Positions 46,182 through 58,600 of a DNA stretch of 64,000 nucleotides are shown piece by piece. A program made the position numbers and the translations under genes. Position 1 is the first letter of the stretch. Every line of letters starts with the position of its first letter. Location: NCBI GenBank assembly GCA_963682025.1, contig OY821517.1, positions 109,444,794 through 109,508,793 of the forward strand, in the 5' to 3' direction. Origin of the DNA: Cordilura impudica (taxonomy: Eukaryota > Arthropoda > Insecta > Diptera > Scathophagidae). The notes under the pieces were generated by a model. That model was given only the letters and a program-made list of their open reading frames with translations, did no database searches and had not been told where the DNA came from.

Positions 46182-46637
46182 CTAGATGTAACCCGGTGTG
46201 CTTCGCTACACCCTTCTCCTCCCCCCTCCGAATCGTTATGAAAGGGCTCACGCAAATTCCCTAGGCTCTCACCAATACAGTAATTCAGATATATCACATT
46301 TAATATTAAGTTTGTGTGGGTGTGCCACGCGCATTTGTCCAATCCCGCTCATTTTTTGTCTGACTACTCACGTTAATAATAGATGACCTGAGAAAAAGTT
46401 ACAAAGCTGTCTCTATCATAGTACTTAATATATATGATATTAAAAATTTAATTTGTATGGGAGGTGCCACGCCAACTAAAAATTTTTAAAAAAAATTACA
46501 GCCTGTAGCACTCCCATATCTGCAGTAAAACTCTGTGAAAATTTCAGGAAGATCAGATGAGTAGTTACGGAGAGTACCTCCTACAAACACACAAAAAAAA
46601 AACAAAGACATATAATCTCTTATTATGTTAGTATAGA
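46182..46637 (-). mobile_element. Helitron family C, copy 2 (456 bp), uninterrupted
   Basis: On the minus strand it starts TCTATACTAACATAATAAG at 46637 and ends GTTACATCTAG at 46182. It aligns along its length with the two halves of C1 (12359-12552 and 15208-15447) and so shows the empty target site of Helitron A1 at 46439/46440. Confidence 0.85.
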
Positions 46638-46661
46638 TTATTAGTATAGATTTTTTTATTT

Positions 46662-46820
46662 CAATGCTTGCTGATGCAGACATACAATGTTTTTTATTTT
46701 TTCATTCGGTACAACAATTATCGGCATTTCTAGCTTGGAGCAAGGTACATATAGGTGTCCACGAAAAGAAGATGGATTGTCCAAATTAGATCTGACAACA
46801 CTTAACTATTGGCCTTGAAC
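46662..46820 (-). pseudogene. Helitron helicase C-terminus remnant 3
   Basis: Minus strand: SNLDNPSSFRGHLYVPCSKL and IKNIVCLHQQALK, stop. It matches the end of the Helitron helicase with ACSR degraded to PCSK. An in-frame stop lies upstream (TAG near 46810). Confidence 0.7.
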
Positions 46821-46999
46821 TTAGATTATCATTTGGCAATTTTTCTTTTTAGCGATTTTTGATTTTGCCAATTTTTGATTTTGAAATTTTTTTTTTAATT
46901 TTCGCGAATTTGGGGTTTGGCGATTTTTGATTTTGGCGATATATTTTCCACGACAAATCTCATTGATAACTAATGAACATGTCAAAAGACTACTTCTTT

Positions 47000-47860
47000 C
47001 GTAATATTTCATATTATTTATGTAGGAGGTGCCACGCCCACTAATCGCATCCCGCGCAATTTTTATTGGACTACTCACATTAATATCTGATGGACTCGTG
47101 CAAAATGTCGAGTCTTTCCCTTTTATAGAACACCAGTTATGTTATTACATATCTACTTTACATGGGCGGTGCTACGCCCACTGCTACAAAGAACTTATGG
47201 GCTCATGCAAAGCCACAAAGCCCTCCCTTTGACAGTACTCCAGATATATGACATTATATAGTCACTTTGCATGGGGAGTGCCACGCCAATTTTTTGTCCG
47301 ACTACTCATATTAAGATCTGATGGTGTCGTGCAAAGTGTCAAAGCTTCCCTTTTTAGTACACTAGTTATATGATACAAAGTTATATGATACTTTGTACGG
47401 GCGGTGCCACGCCCACTGTTCAGATTACGCCCATTATTTTCTAACTAATCACATGAATAACTTATGTGCTCACACAAAGTCCGAAGACTCTCACTGTTAC
47501 AGTACTCCTGATATATGCCATTTTATATTTACTTTGTATGGCAGGTGCCACGCCCATTGGTCCGATACTGCCCATTTTTTGTCCGACTACTCACATTAAT
47601 AATAGGTGACACCAGACAAATTTGAAAAGCTCTCTCTATCACAGTACTCGAGATATAGTATATTGAATTAATACTTGTATGGGAGGTACCACGCCCACTT
47701 GTCCGATCCCGCCCATTACCGGCGTATCCACTAATATTAACAATTGGTGACCTCACACAAATTTGCAAAGCTCTCCCTGTCATAATACTCAATATATGTA
47801 TATGATATTAAAAATTTACTTTGTGTGGGAGGTGCCACGCCCACTAAAAATATTAAAAAA
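47000..47860 (-). repeat. ~140-bp tandem array
   Basis: GGTGCCACGCCCACT-type phrases recur near 47029, 47169, 47278, 47404, 47545, 47686 and 47832, spacing 109-146 bp. Each is followed by TTTTTGTCCGACTACTCAC and preceded by CAGTACTCGAGATATATG-like sequence. Confidence 0.85.
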
Positions 47861-48210
47861 ATATAGCCTATAGCACTTCCCATATTCGCAGTAAGACACT
47901 GTGAAAATTTCAGGAAGATCAGATGGGTAGTTACGGAGATTACCTCCTACAAACAAACAAACAAACACACATTACCTCTTTATTATATTAGTATAGATAT
48001 CAGCCAGAAAGAAATATCTAAGAAAAAACTTAAATTTATAAAGCTGCCATAAAGTTTTCTTAAAAAAGGTTCCAAAAAGTTTCTATTCCAAGGAAGTGAA
48101 TTATGTCATCCCAAACACTAGTTGAAATGTACTTTAAAAGATGCATTAAAGATAATATTGGATCGTCAACGGAGTTTTTTAACCTTCGTGGTTTTCTCCG
48201 TAGGATGGGT

Positions 48211-49015
48211 TTTTATACCCTATACCACTAAATGGTTTGGTTATAATGATTTTGTGCTGCTGTATGTAACAACCAAAAATATTTGACCTACAACTATCTT
48301 TAATTATACCGATCGAATCAGAATCACTATCTGATTCGATTTAACGATGTCCGTCCGTGTGTCCGTCCGTCCGCCCGTCTGTGTATCCATGTAAAGCTTA
48401 TATTCAAACTGCAGGTCTCAAAACTGAATATGTTTTGAAGGTATTTAATCTTTTATCGGCCATGGGATGAACGCTATTGAAATTGGTGAGAATTGGTCCA
48501 TGTTCAGACCTAGCCCCCATACAAATGACCCCTATGAAATCAACATATATTGCCATAAGATCCAAATTATCATACAAATCTTAGTCAAATTGGGTTTATA
48601 TGTATATATTACATCCATTAATCGGTAGTCCAAAAATGATCCCTATTGGACAACTCTTAGTCATAGGCCCCATATAGAGCCGCTTCCCAATCTTCACTTA
48701 AATCTATCAAAAAACAGAAATATTGCACTGATACTTCTCAAATTTTGTTTGTATATATTTTTGCAAAATACAGGAGACTTTACCAAACATGGTCAGGATC
48801 GGTCCATTTTTGGGCCTAGTCCCCATATAGATATAGCATCTGATATGAACTTTTTCATATCTGCAGCCAAAAAAATTAATAAAAATCCACTCAAATTTGG
48901 TTTATGCTTATTTTCTATATACAGTTAATTGGGGCTGAGAGATAGAGTCTCTAAACGCATGGTATAGGGTATCGTATGGTCGGTCTAGACCGACTATAAT
49001 TTTCTTACTTGTTTT
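48211..49015 (+). mobile_element. Family E repeat, copy 4, full length
   Basis: TTTTATACCCTATACCACTA at the start; ATGGTATAGGGTATCGTATGG before the palindrome GTCGGTCTAGACCGAC (48979-48994); end TTTTCTTACTTGTTTT. The GTCC tract is at about 48348-48380. Flanked by T on both sides. Confidence 0.85.
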
Positions 49016-50191
49016 AGATTTATTTTTTTACCTTTTTTTATTTTTATATATATATATTTTTTAATAATAATTATTAACGTTTTTTTTTTTTGTATAAACT
49101 TTATGAATTTTATTATATTACAATCAAAGTTATCATATGAATTTCGATAACATAACATAATAACATCGCATTATTAACAGGTCCAAATTAAATTTATAAT
49201 TGATGATCCAAATCATCACCACATCGGGATTGAAGGAATAGAGTATACTTAACTTATTTGTAAGCCTTTTGTTGCTGGGAGTCGATAGCAAATAATGGAC
49301 GAAGGTGTGTACGTGTGTGTGTGGGTGGGGAGGGGGGTGGGGGTGTGTTTCTGAGAAACGTAGAAATTCTGTATGTTCTCTGTACTAATCAATGCATCCA
49401 AGCGAACTTTAATCTTTAGTTTTGTATATATATACGTTTTTATGTTACTTTGCTCTGCAAACATCAATGACATCAACAATTTTACTTGCTGCAATTTAGG
49501 GTTAGAGGAATAACCATTTTTATATAAATATGTACTTGTTTTTATTGTGTGACTTCGAACACCATTTGACATATTAGTGCTTGAAGAATATGTAAAATTC
49601 ATATATGCTATATGGCATTTGACTATGGTAACATGGATTGATGGTACAGAACATAGCATATCTTTCAAATTTAAAACATTAACGACTTCTCATTATTTTT
49701 GGTATGAAACAAGTATATAATTATTATTTAAAGAATTATTATCGTACGATACCTTAAAACATTCGTACTTATTAAGAAGAACATTTGTTACAATAATGAA
49801 TAGATTGTATCGGTAATCATATTGAATTATATTTGCTTAATTATATTATGCTTGATAGTTGTACTGCACCCAAAGCACCCATTGAAATATTAAAAACACT
49901 TTAATTTAATAGTTATTCGAAATAAATTTCTTTTGAATGCTTATTAGGGTGACAGCCATTTTATTTTTTTGGAATTTCATGACGTGCGGATCGGATTATT
50001 GTGCCACTAGATCTAAAACTTTAGTGCGCAAAATTTGCGCAAAATTTGAGCGCATTGAGTTAAAAATTCGAATATGCATTTATATGTTAAAATTATCAAA
50101 AAAATAATAATTTTTCACAAAAATTTTGATATTAATAATTCCGTTTCAATTAAATTATATTAAATTTATTTTATTGAAAAAAAATCCTGAT
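49016..50191. other. A+T-rich stretch with a G-rich island
   Basis: No gene. A GT-rich then G-rich tract is at 49301-49348; the rest is A+T-rich. The minus-strand ORF over 49249-49668 depends on this tract and is not supported. Confidence 0.4.
49323..49343 (+). other. G-quadruplex-type motif
   Basis: Four G-runs of 3, 4, 6 and 5 separated by single bases (T, A, T), in otherwise A+T-rich DNA. Confidence 0.8.
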
Positions 50192-51337
50192 ATTTTATTT
50201 ATTTATTTATTAAGTCAATGGCTTAAATCCTTACAGATTATTTAGTTGTGTTTAACTTAAGCTATTTACAAAATATTATGTAAGAAACAGATAAATCATG
50301 AATTCAGAAAAATAATTATGTTACGTTTAATTACATATGTATTCAAGGAAAAGTCAATAAATTGAGAAAGATTATTATAATTATTGCATAATCTTCGAAA
50401 AGGATCAGCAATGGAAAAATTTGATCGGCAAAATGGAACATAAAGCAGGTTGAAATGGCGGAAAAAACGTTGAGGAACATTATATACGATGTTGTTAATA
50501 AGAAACTCAGAGCAAACTTCTCCATTGATGAGGTTTATCATAAAGGTTACATTCAGCATGGTTCGACGACTTTTTAAACTTGGTAATTTAATTAAAGAAA
50601 GTCTATTAGGGTATAACGGAAGATTATAGGCAGGACTGCACTGCATACCACGTAAACAGAATAGAAGGAATTGTTTTTGAACAGATTCAATATGTTAGCT
50701 ATGGATGTTATAGTGAGGATCCCAAATGATAGAGCCAGATATGAACAGTTGTTTGGTAATGTAGGAATCAACAAATTCCTTTGCCCAACGCTTAATAAAA
50801 CCAAGAACACCTCTAGCTTTATTTACCGTCATGGTTATGTGAGGAACAAAACTCAGTTTAGCATCAAGTAATATACCTAGATCCAAAAAATTATCGAGTA
50901 GCTCCAACTGGTATCCACCCAGAGCATAGTTAACTGCAATAAAATTACATCTCGAAAAACGCATGCATTTGCACTTTTTCAGATTCAGCTCCATTAAATT
51001 ATGATTGCACCACTTAAAAAAATTATCAAGATCACATTGCAGATAGATATGGTCAGCATATTGTTTAAAACTATAAAATATTTTGATGTCATCAGCGTAC
51101 ATCAATATATAGCAGAAGTGTACAACTTTTGGAAGATCATTAATAAAGAGGGAAAATAAAATTGGTCCAAAATGGCTGCCTTGCGGAACACCAGAAATAA
51201 CAGCAATATATTTTGAAGAATTATTATTGAATTTAACACTTTGTTTTCTTCCCAAAATATATGATTTTATCCAGCTTAAACTGTAAGGAGTTAATCCCAA
51301 AAAATTCAACTTAACGAGAAGGAATTCATGGTTGATT
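50192..51337 (-). pseudogene. Jockey-like RT fragment, 5' truncated
   Basis: From about 51337 on the minus strand: SINHEF, then LSWIKSYILGRKQSVKF, GVPQGSHFGPILFSLFINDL, the catalytic YADDIKIF (about 51090) and LLDAKLSFVPHITMTVNKAR. It stops at 50695-50697. The same product continues in another frame to 50296 (PLYPNRLSLIKLPSLKSRR, DPFRRLCNNYNNL). The 3' end is an A+T tail (TTTATTTATTTATTTATT at 50195-50212, plus-strand view). Endonuclease and the first RT blocks are absent. At least one stop or frameshift near 50690. Confidence 0.82.
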
Positions 51338-52567
51338 GATGAAGAAAATATTTATAGATTTAATTTATAACATGTAGAATAATAAGTTTTTATATTTAAT
51401 ACAGTATAACAAATTTGTATATCGAGGTCTTATATTCAAAAAGTGCTGTCTGCATCATTAATTATTTTAAAGAGAGCGTGTAAAACCAATTTATTAATAA
51501 GATCTGAAAGTATTTGTCGATCGATTTGCTACAATATATATTAAGCAAAAGTCGTACTCATCATGTATGATATAAAAATCAATATTATATTTGACAGTTA
51601 TATCAGATAACAGCTTGAAAGTAACGAATAAATTTGAGGAATTTTATGAATACATTAAATTTGTTTAATTAAAAAAAAATCCTGATGAAGAAAATATTTA
51701 ATGATTTTCATAAGGAGTCAATTTGACATCAAGAGTACCACACGCGTTAATTTCAGAAAATAAGTCCAAAATATTATTTTTTATAATCATTAAAATATTA
51801 TTACCAAGTTTTTATCGAAATCCTTCCACAACTATATATTATTTCGACATTTTGTTTTAAAAAAAATATATATCTCCTTAAATTTGACCTTTGATTTTAA
51901 AGGGGACAGTTTATAGTGTCTCAATTTAATTTTAATTAACAAGATTGAGAACTTATATCAAGCAGTATAATACTTTGAAAAAAGATATCTAAAATATGAA
52001 AACACCAAAAAGATGCAGCCTAAAAGTTGAAAAAGTATGAAAAATCACATTTTTCTTAAAATCCGCTGAAATTAAAACGCTGGCCTCTTCAAATTAGGAA
52101 CAGGCTACCTACAATATTTGGCATTTTTAATCACATGAACTTTGGTAATAAGACCTTAAGTCCAGTCGTTGATGTCGGAAAATTTCTTGAACAAAAATTT
52201 TGAAATAGTAAAATTGGAGACTTTAAAATAGTGCTAAAAAAATACGTACTGCTTTGACATTAATTTAGAGTGGCATAAACATAGACGACATGCAAGTTAT
52301 TTTAAACAAGATCATTTTGCAATCAAGAGATGCAAAAATGTTGTGGTTGTAAATTATTTCAATGACTTTAAAAATGTGAGCTCGATTTCTTTAATCAAGT
52401 GGGCTGCGGAGCATTTATTGCCTAGGGAACTTGATATAACTTGGCTGTTTTTCAACCGATAATATATTTTGTTGTTTTATTAGAAAGATAATTTACTTTT
52501 GATTATAGCTTATTAATTAATTTAATTGAAACCCAATTATTAATATCAAAATTTTTGTGAAAATTAC
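51338..52567. other. A+T-rich non-coding stretch
   Basis: No gene. 51640-51700 resembles the junction of the two flanks of the RT fragment (see findings). Confidence 0.4.
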
Positions 52568-52928
52568 TTTTATACCCTATACCACTATGTGGTTTGGGTA
52601 TAATGACTTTGTGCTGCTGTTTGTGACAACCAAAAATATTTGACCTAGGCCCATCTTTAATTATACCGATCGAATCAGAATCACTTTCTGAGTTGATTTA
52701 ACAATGTCCGTCCGTCCGTCCGTCCGTCCGTCTGTGTGTCCATGTAAACCTTGTAATCAAACTGCAGGTCGCAAATATGAATATATTTTGATGAAATTTG
52801 GTATATAAGCCAGGGGATGAACGCTATTGAAATTGGTGAGAATCGGTCCATGTTCAGACCTAGCCCCCATACAAATGACCCCTATGTAATCGACATAAAT
52901 TGCCAAAAGATCCAAATTGTCATATAAA

Positions 52929-53421
52929 AGTTAAGGCACGTTGCCCTCAACATTTCGACATAATTAAATTTACACTAACATTTCCGTATTCATTCCCTAG
53001 CAACTCAAATTTTCTGCATTAGTTGCAAAATAGTTTTAACTTCTGTCCGAATTATATTTTTTTTTTGTGTCAAACAAATTTTGCAGCATTTACATAAATG
53101 CAAAAATCGTATAGTCAAAGCAGCGGTGTCAGGTAGTTTTGCAATTTGATTAATTTTAGTAACTCAGCAAATTCCAATTGTTGGTTCCCTTAATAAATGA
53201 CAATTATGTGAAAATGAGTTCAGTTCAAACTCGTTACTCAAAGCTTGCGTAGCAAGAGAACAGACTTCGGTATCGCGAAGTATAAATTTGTAACTAATAA
53301 AATTGTAATCTAAAAACGTTAAACATTAAAATAAGACTTGTTTATTTGAATAAATTTATGAACCAATAAATAAAAGAGTTTCATTTAAATTAAGTGACGG
53401 GTTTGGGCAAATAAAATAACT
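52929..53421 (+). repeat. 5' LTR (493 bp)
   Basis: Begins AGTTAAGGCACGTTGCCC and ends AAATAAAATAACT. Contains AATAAA polyadenylation-type signals (53364-53375). Four substitutions against the 3' LTR. Confidence 0.93.
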
Positions 53422-53431
53422 GGCGCCCAAC
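53421..53431 (+). other. Primer binding site
   Basis: TGGCGCCCAAC overlaps the last T of the LTR. The TGGCGCCCAAC type is used by gypsy-group elements and is complementary to the 3' end of tRNA-Lys (established knowledge). Confidence 0.8.
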
Positions 53432-53439
53432 GGAAAAAA

Positions 53440-53645
53440 AACGGCTCACCATAGTGTGAAAAAGTGACAATCTTCATTGAAGATAAATCTTATTGAACAA
53501 GTTCACATAGTGAAGTAGTGACTGGAAATAAATAAAAACAAAATTCATAAGAAATACTGAAATAATAAACAAATTCACATAGTAAAGCAGTGACTATCAT
53601 TATAGAAATAAATAAAAAACAGGATTCATAAGAAATATTGAACCT
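53440..53645 (+). repeat. Leader tandem repeats
   Basis: A CACATAGTGAAGTAGTGAC phrase (53506) returns as CACATAGTAAAGCAGTGAC (53576), each followed by GAAATAAATAAAAA and ATTCATAAGAAATA. A weaker copy starts near 53448 (CACCATAGTGTGAAAAAGTG). Unit about 70 bp, between primer site and gag. Confidence 0.75.
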
Positions 53646-54260
53646 AAGAATTATAAATTCTTTCTAAAAGAAAAAAAAAACAAAAAGTTTTTCGCAAAAG
53701 CACAAAAACGTTGTGAAAAATAATAAAATAAATAAAACTTTCAAACCTGAGAAGAAACATAATATAGCAAAAAGTGCACAAGATTAACGAAAAGGCAGTC
53801 AGAAGTGACACACATATTAAAAAAAAACTAACATAATCATCTCTACCAAAAGACAAATCAAATCAAACATAAATCATCTTTACCAATAAAGAAGACAAAA
53901 AACCACTTCAACGGCCGAAATCAACTTTAACTTTCTCCGGAAAAGGCTTTTAAGGATTCAACACTTTGCCGCTGCAGCTCCAATTTTCAACATGTTTATT
54001 TTTTTGTAAGTTTTAGATGTAAGAATTAAACAGCCAATATAGTGGCAAATTTGTCAAAGTATTTAAGTAATATAAAATATTTAAGATTCACTTCCATTAC
54101 ATTTCAAACGTAGATAAACTCAAAACTTTTTAATTATAACAGTTTGTCATAGTTTTTTTTTTTCTTTCAAAAATAATAAAAGTAAAAGGATTATCTTCTA
54201 AATTTTGAATGAAATTTACATAAAGGGGCTCCCAAATTGATCATTGCTTTCCCTAAGTTC

Positions 54261-55697
54261 ATGTCAGGAACACAGGTAGCTCACGAAGAATTAGAGGACA
54301 TTTTAGCTAGGTTAGAAGCGTTAGGAATTTCCGAAGAAAAAGTTGAACATAAAAACGAAATGGACTCCGCAAATTTGCAAGTACTCCTAGATACCGCCAT
54401 ACAACAGGCAGTGCAAAAAACCAAGGAAAGTTTCGAGGCAACTTGACTAGGCGACTCCAATCCTTAGAACCGTCTTTAGCCGCAGAAGAATATAGGGAAA
54501 TAGAAATCATACCCAATAGGATATGTGAGGAAACTTTAGATATAGTTAAGTCTGTCCCAGAATTTAAAGGTGACCCCACTAGATATGTCTCTTGGCGTCA
54601 AGCCGCTATGATGGCTCACAAACTATTTGAACCTTATGCGGGAAGTTCAAAGTACTACCAGGCGGTAGCTATTCTGAGAAACAAAGTCGTGGGAAATGCA
54701 GATGCCGCGCTAAGCGCCTATAACACAGTCCTCAACTTTAACGCTATTATGGCAAGGTTGAACTTTACATACATGGATAAAAAATCAATATTCACGTTAG
54801 ATCAGGAGCTCTCTACCTTAAGACAGGGCCAGAAAACTATTATCCAATTTTATGACGAAGTAGAGCGTAAGTTAACCGCAATCGTGAATAAGATTATAAT
54901 GTCAAATGAAGGAGATGCCAATTTGATTCAGTCACTGAGCCAAAGGTACCGCGAACAGGCTTTACGTGTCTTTGTTTCGGGAGTAAGGAAGCCCTTATGT
55001 GACACTTTGTTTTCATGCAAGCCTGCAGACTTGCCATCAGCCCTGGCACTAGCCCAAGAGCTGGAAGCAAACCAAAATCGCTACCATTTTGCTGCCATTT
55101 ACAATAATGGTTTGAACAGGGTTTTACAGAGTTCCCCAACGCACACGGCCCCAAGGGAAAACATGCGGCATGTTAAGCAGAACTCCTTTGGCAAACAGAA
55201 TAATAATTTTCAGCCTTCGCAGAACTATGTAGGTCAACGAACTTCTCTTTTTTACCAAAATCACCCTCAGCAGGCACCTAACCAATCACAGCGACATTAT
55301 GTTGCGAATTCAAATTTTAGAAATTTCGCTCAAAATCCTTTTCAGGCTGTGGGCCAACAAGCTATTGACTCTCAACCAGTATCCCAATCCCTTGACACTG
55401 ATGTAAGTATGCGTACGGTACGAACAGATAACTTTCAGGGTATTCGAACGAATAAGCGAGGTTTAATATCTGACAAACAGTTTCCCCCTCAGAAGGCCCA
55501 AAAGGCTTAACCACCTTGGCCAAGAAGTGTTGCAAAATGAAGTTTTTGAAACCTACGGAGCAGATGACTACGCCGATGAACCGGACTTCTCTGGTAACCA
55601 GGAGCCATACGAAAACCCGACTTTTCCTGATCCGTCTTTCGAAGACGAGATTAATTTTTTAGAGGAGCGGCAGTTCTCCCCTACATTGAACGAATGA
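54261..55697 (+). pseudogene. gag: gag, frameshifted twice
   Basis: Structural polyprotein of the particle core. The likely start is ATG 54261 (MSGTQVAHEELEDILARL). That frame closes at TGA 54444-54446. The protein continues one base lower from about 54443 (RRLQSLEPSLAAEEYREIEI, then capsid-like SVPEFKGDPTRYVSWRQAA) to TAA 55508-55510. The C-terminal part (NHLGQEVLQNEVFETYGADD) is back in the first frame and ends at TGA 55695-55697. So one base is missing near 54440 and one is extra near the C-run at 55482-55486. No CCHC knuckle is visible, as is usual for gypsy Gag. Both shifts lie at homopolymers, so assembly error is possible. Confidence 0.85.
55655..55661 (+). promoter_or_regulatory. -1 ribosomal frameshift site between gag and pol
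   Basis: T TTT TTA lies in the gag frame as AAT TTT TTA. A -1 slip leads directly into the pol frame, which is open from here through ATG 55694; the pol frame is closed just upstream (TAA 55652-55654). This is the same heptamer class (U UUU UUA) used by several retroviruses. The gag stop follows 34 bases later. A downstream stem or pseudoknot was not assessed. Confidence 0.8.
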
Positions 55698-58600
55698 TAG
55701 GTGGCAAGAACATTAAGCTTTTAATCGACACTGGTGCCTCTAAAAGTTATATTACCAATATTAACGGGTTGAAAAACATTAAAGAAGTAGAAAAAGTATT
55801 TTTAGTCAAATCCATTCATGGTGCTGATATAATTACCAACAAAACATTAGTAAACGTCCTAAATCATACGGAAACATTTTTTATCTTACCGAGTCTATCT
55901 GTATTTGACGGCATAATAGGTTTTAGCTTTATGAAGAGTATAAAGGGTGTGATCGACACGGGAAAGGGCATGATTTACTATGACGGCGGCGAGGAAAAAT
56001 TGAAATATCTTGAGCTAGATGCAGTAAATTCTTTAATAGAAAATGTCTCCATCCCAAAAAAAGTGGAAGGAAAATTTTTTCAAATGATAAACGAAAATGC
56101 TGGTGTCTTCGCTAACCCGAACGAAGCTCTGCCCTTTAACACGAAAATTTCCGCAACAATTAAAACAAAAGATCAGGAGCCCATATATTCTAGATACCAA
56201 TCCTACCCCATTTCGATGATCGAATTTGTCAATAAGGAGGTTGGGGAACTATTAAAAAATGGCATTATAAGGCCATCCCGTTCTCCCTATAACAGCCCCA
56301 TTTGGGTTGTCAACAAGAAAGGCACAGACGAGTTGGGCAAGCCCAATAAACGTCTTGTGTTCGACTACACTAAACTTAATTCAAAAACTATCCCAGATAA
56401 ATATCCCATACCTGATCCATCTGTCATACTTTCAAATCTCGGCAAATCCAAGTTCTTCACAACTTTGGATTTAAAAAGCGGTTTTCACCAAATTAACTTG
56501 TCTGAACTCGACCGAAAAAAAACCGCTTTCAGCGTGAGTAATGGTAAATACGAGTTCTGTCGCTTACCATTTGGACTGAAAAATGCTCCGAGCATTTTTC
56601 AATGCGCTATCGATGATGTTTTACGTGACGAAATTGGGAAATCATGTCATGTGTACATCGACGATATCATCATATTTTCTGACTCTGAGCAGAAGCATAT
56701 TGATGACATTAAGAGCATTTTACGGAAGCTGTATGATGCTAGAATGAGGGTCTCTTTAGAAAAATCCAAATTCTTCAGAACCTCAGTTGAGTATTTGGGC
56801 TTCATCGTCTCAACCGACGGTATTAGAACATGTCCAAAGAAAGTTGAAGCCATAGTCAACTACGAAACACCTACAACACTAAGGGGCCTCACGTCATTTC
56901 TAGGGTTGGCCGGCTATTATAGAAAATTCGTAAAAGATTATGCAGCCACAGCGAAACCCCTCACCAGATATTTGCGCGGGGAAAACGGACATATTGGGAC
57001 AAAACACTCGAGGCAAGTTAAAATTGCCCTGGATATTGATGCTCTTCACTCCTTTGAAAAAATAAAAAAAATCCTTTCTTCTGAAGATGTACTTCTCCTT
57101 TATCCAAATTTCGACAGACCCTTTGACCTTACGACAGACGCGTCGTCCCATGCTATTGGCGCCGTCCTTTCGCAGAATGGTCGTCCAATTACTATGATCT
57201 CTAGGACCTTGTCACCCGCCGAGGAGAACTATGCAACCAATGAACGCGAACTCTTAGCTATCGTATGGGCCTTGAAAACTCTTAGGCACTATCTGTACGG
57301 GGTAAATAACTTGAATATCTTCACCGACCACCAACCCCTCACCTTTTCGATATCCGATAAAAACCCAAACTCGAAATTGAAGCGCTGGAGAGCTTTCATC
57401 GAAGAGTACTCTCCAAAATTTTTCTACAAACCCAGCAAAGACAATGTCGTTGCCGACGCCCTTTCCAGACAATTTATTAACACTACAGTGGACACCACGC
57501 CCACATGCTCACTACAAGATTGTGGAAGCGAAATATCACTCACCGAAATTATTCCCGCGGCCGAAAACCCAATTAACTGTTTCAAAAATCAGATTTTAAT
57601 TAATCAGGGTACAGAGAAAAAAAGAGAAACGAAAATTCTTTTTAGGAACCGCATTCGACACCGCATTTCATACCAAGAAATTGATGATCTTTTGGATACA
57701 TTTAAGGACTGCATAAACCCAGAGGTAGTGAATGCAATCTATTGCGACATACATACCCTCGCTCAAATCCAACATCGTCTCATTTCAAATTTCCCGTCCG
57801 TAAAATTCCGGTACACTAATAAATTTGTTACGGACATCTTTAACACAAGCGATCAAATCGAAATTTTAACAAACGAACACTATAGGGCACATCGCTCGGT
57901 TTCGGAAAACACGAAACAAATTCTTCAGGACTATTTCTTTCCAGATATAAGGAAAAAGTTAAAAGAAATTACAGCAACCTGCAAAATCTGTCAACAAGCG
58001 AAATATCAAAGGCATCCAAAAAAACATGAGATCGCTGAAACCCCCATACCCTCTTTTCCAGGCGAGATCCTGCATGTTGATATTTTCAATACGGACAAAA
58101 AATTCTACTTAACATGTCTGGATAAATTTTCTAAGTTCGCCATTGTGAAACCTATACCCTCTCGAGCCATAGTAGATGTCAAGCCAGCCCTTCTAGAGAT
58201 ACTTAACTTTTACAAGGGCACAAAGATCATAGTTTGCGACAACGAAAAGTCCTTAAATTCACAAACCGTAAAGTCATTAATAAAAAGTAACTTCGGAGCA
58301 GACATTTACGCGACTCCACCCATGCACAGCACCTCTAACGGCAAAGTTGAGCGTTTTCATGGAACACTTGCGGAAATCGCAAGATGCCTAAAACTAGAAT
58401 GCGCAATAGACGACTCTACAGAGCTTGTCTTAATGGCAACTGCAAAATACAATAGAACAATCCACTCTACTACCAACCATAAGCCAATAGATATAATTCA
58501 ATCAACACCAGAAGACTTGAAAGAAAATATTCGTGCGAAAATCCTTGCCAAACAGAAATCAGACCTCAATTATCATAACAAAAGGACAGTAATTAAAAAA

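Larger units (their letters stand above)
46650..47997 (-). mobile_element. Helitron family C-related element with tandem array
   Basis: The 5' end TCTATACTAATATAATAAAG starts at 47997. It carries the same 5' region as C (AGGAGGTAATCTCCGTAAC), a ~140-bp tandem array, then a helicase remnant at 46662-46820. The 3' end is apparently replaced or extended by C2 at 46637-46650, where a second TCTATAC start occurs. Confidence 0.75.

Noticed and set aside
49249..49668. 139-codon minus-strand ORF
   Set aside because: Its last part is the G/GT-rich tract read as Pro/Thr/His; no domain.
53430..54230. Gypsy-type Su(Hw) insulator in the leader
   Set aside because: I looked for TGCATA-core repeats and saw none; only unrelated ~70-bp repeats are present.
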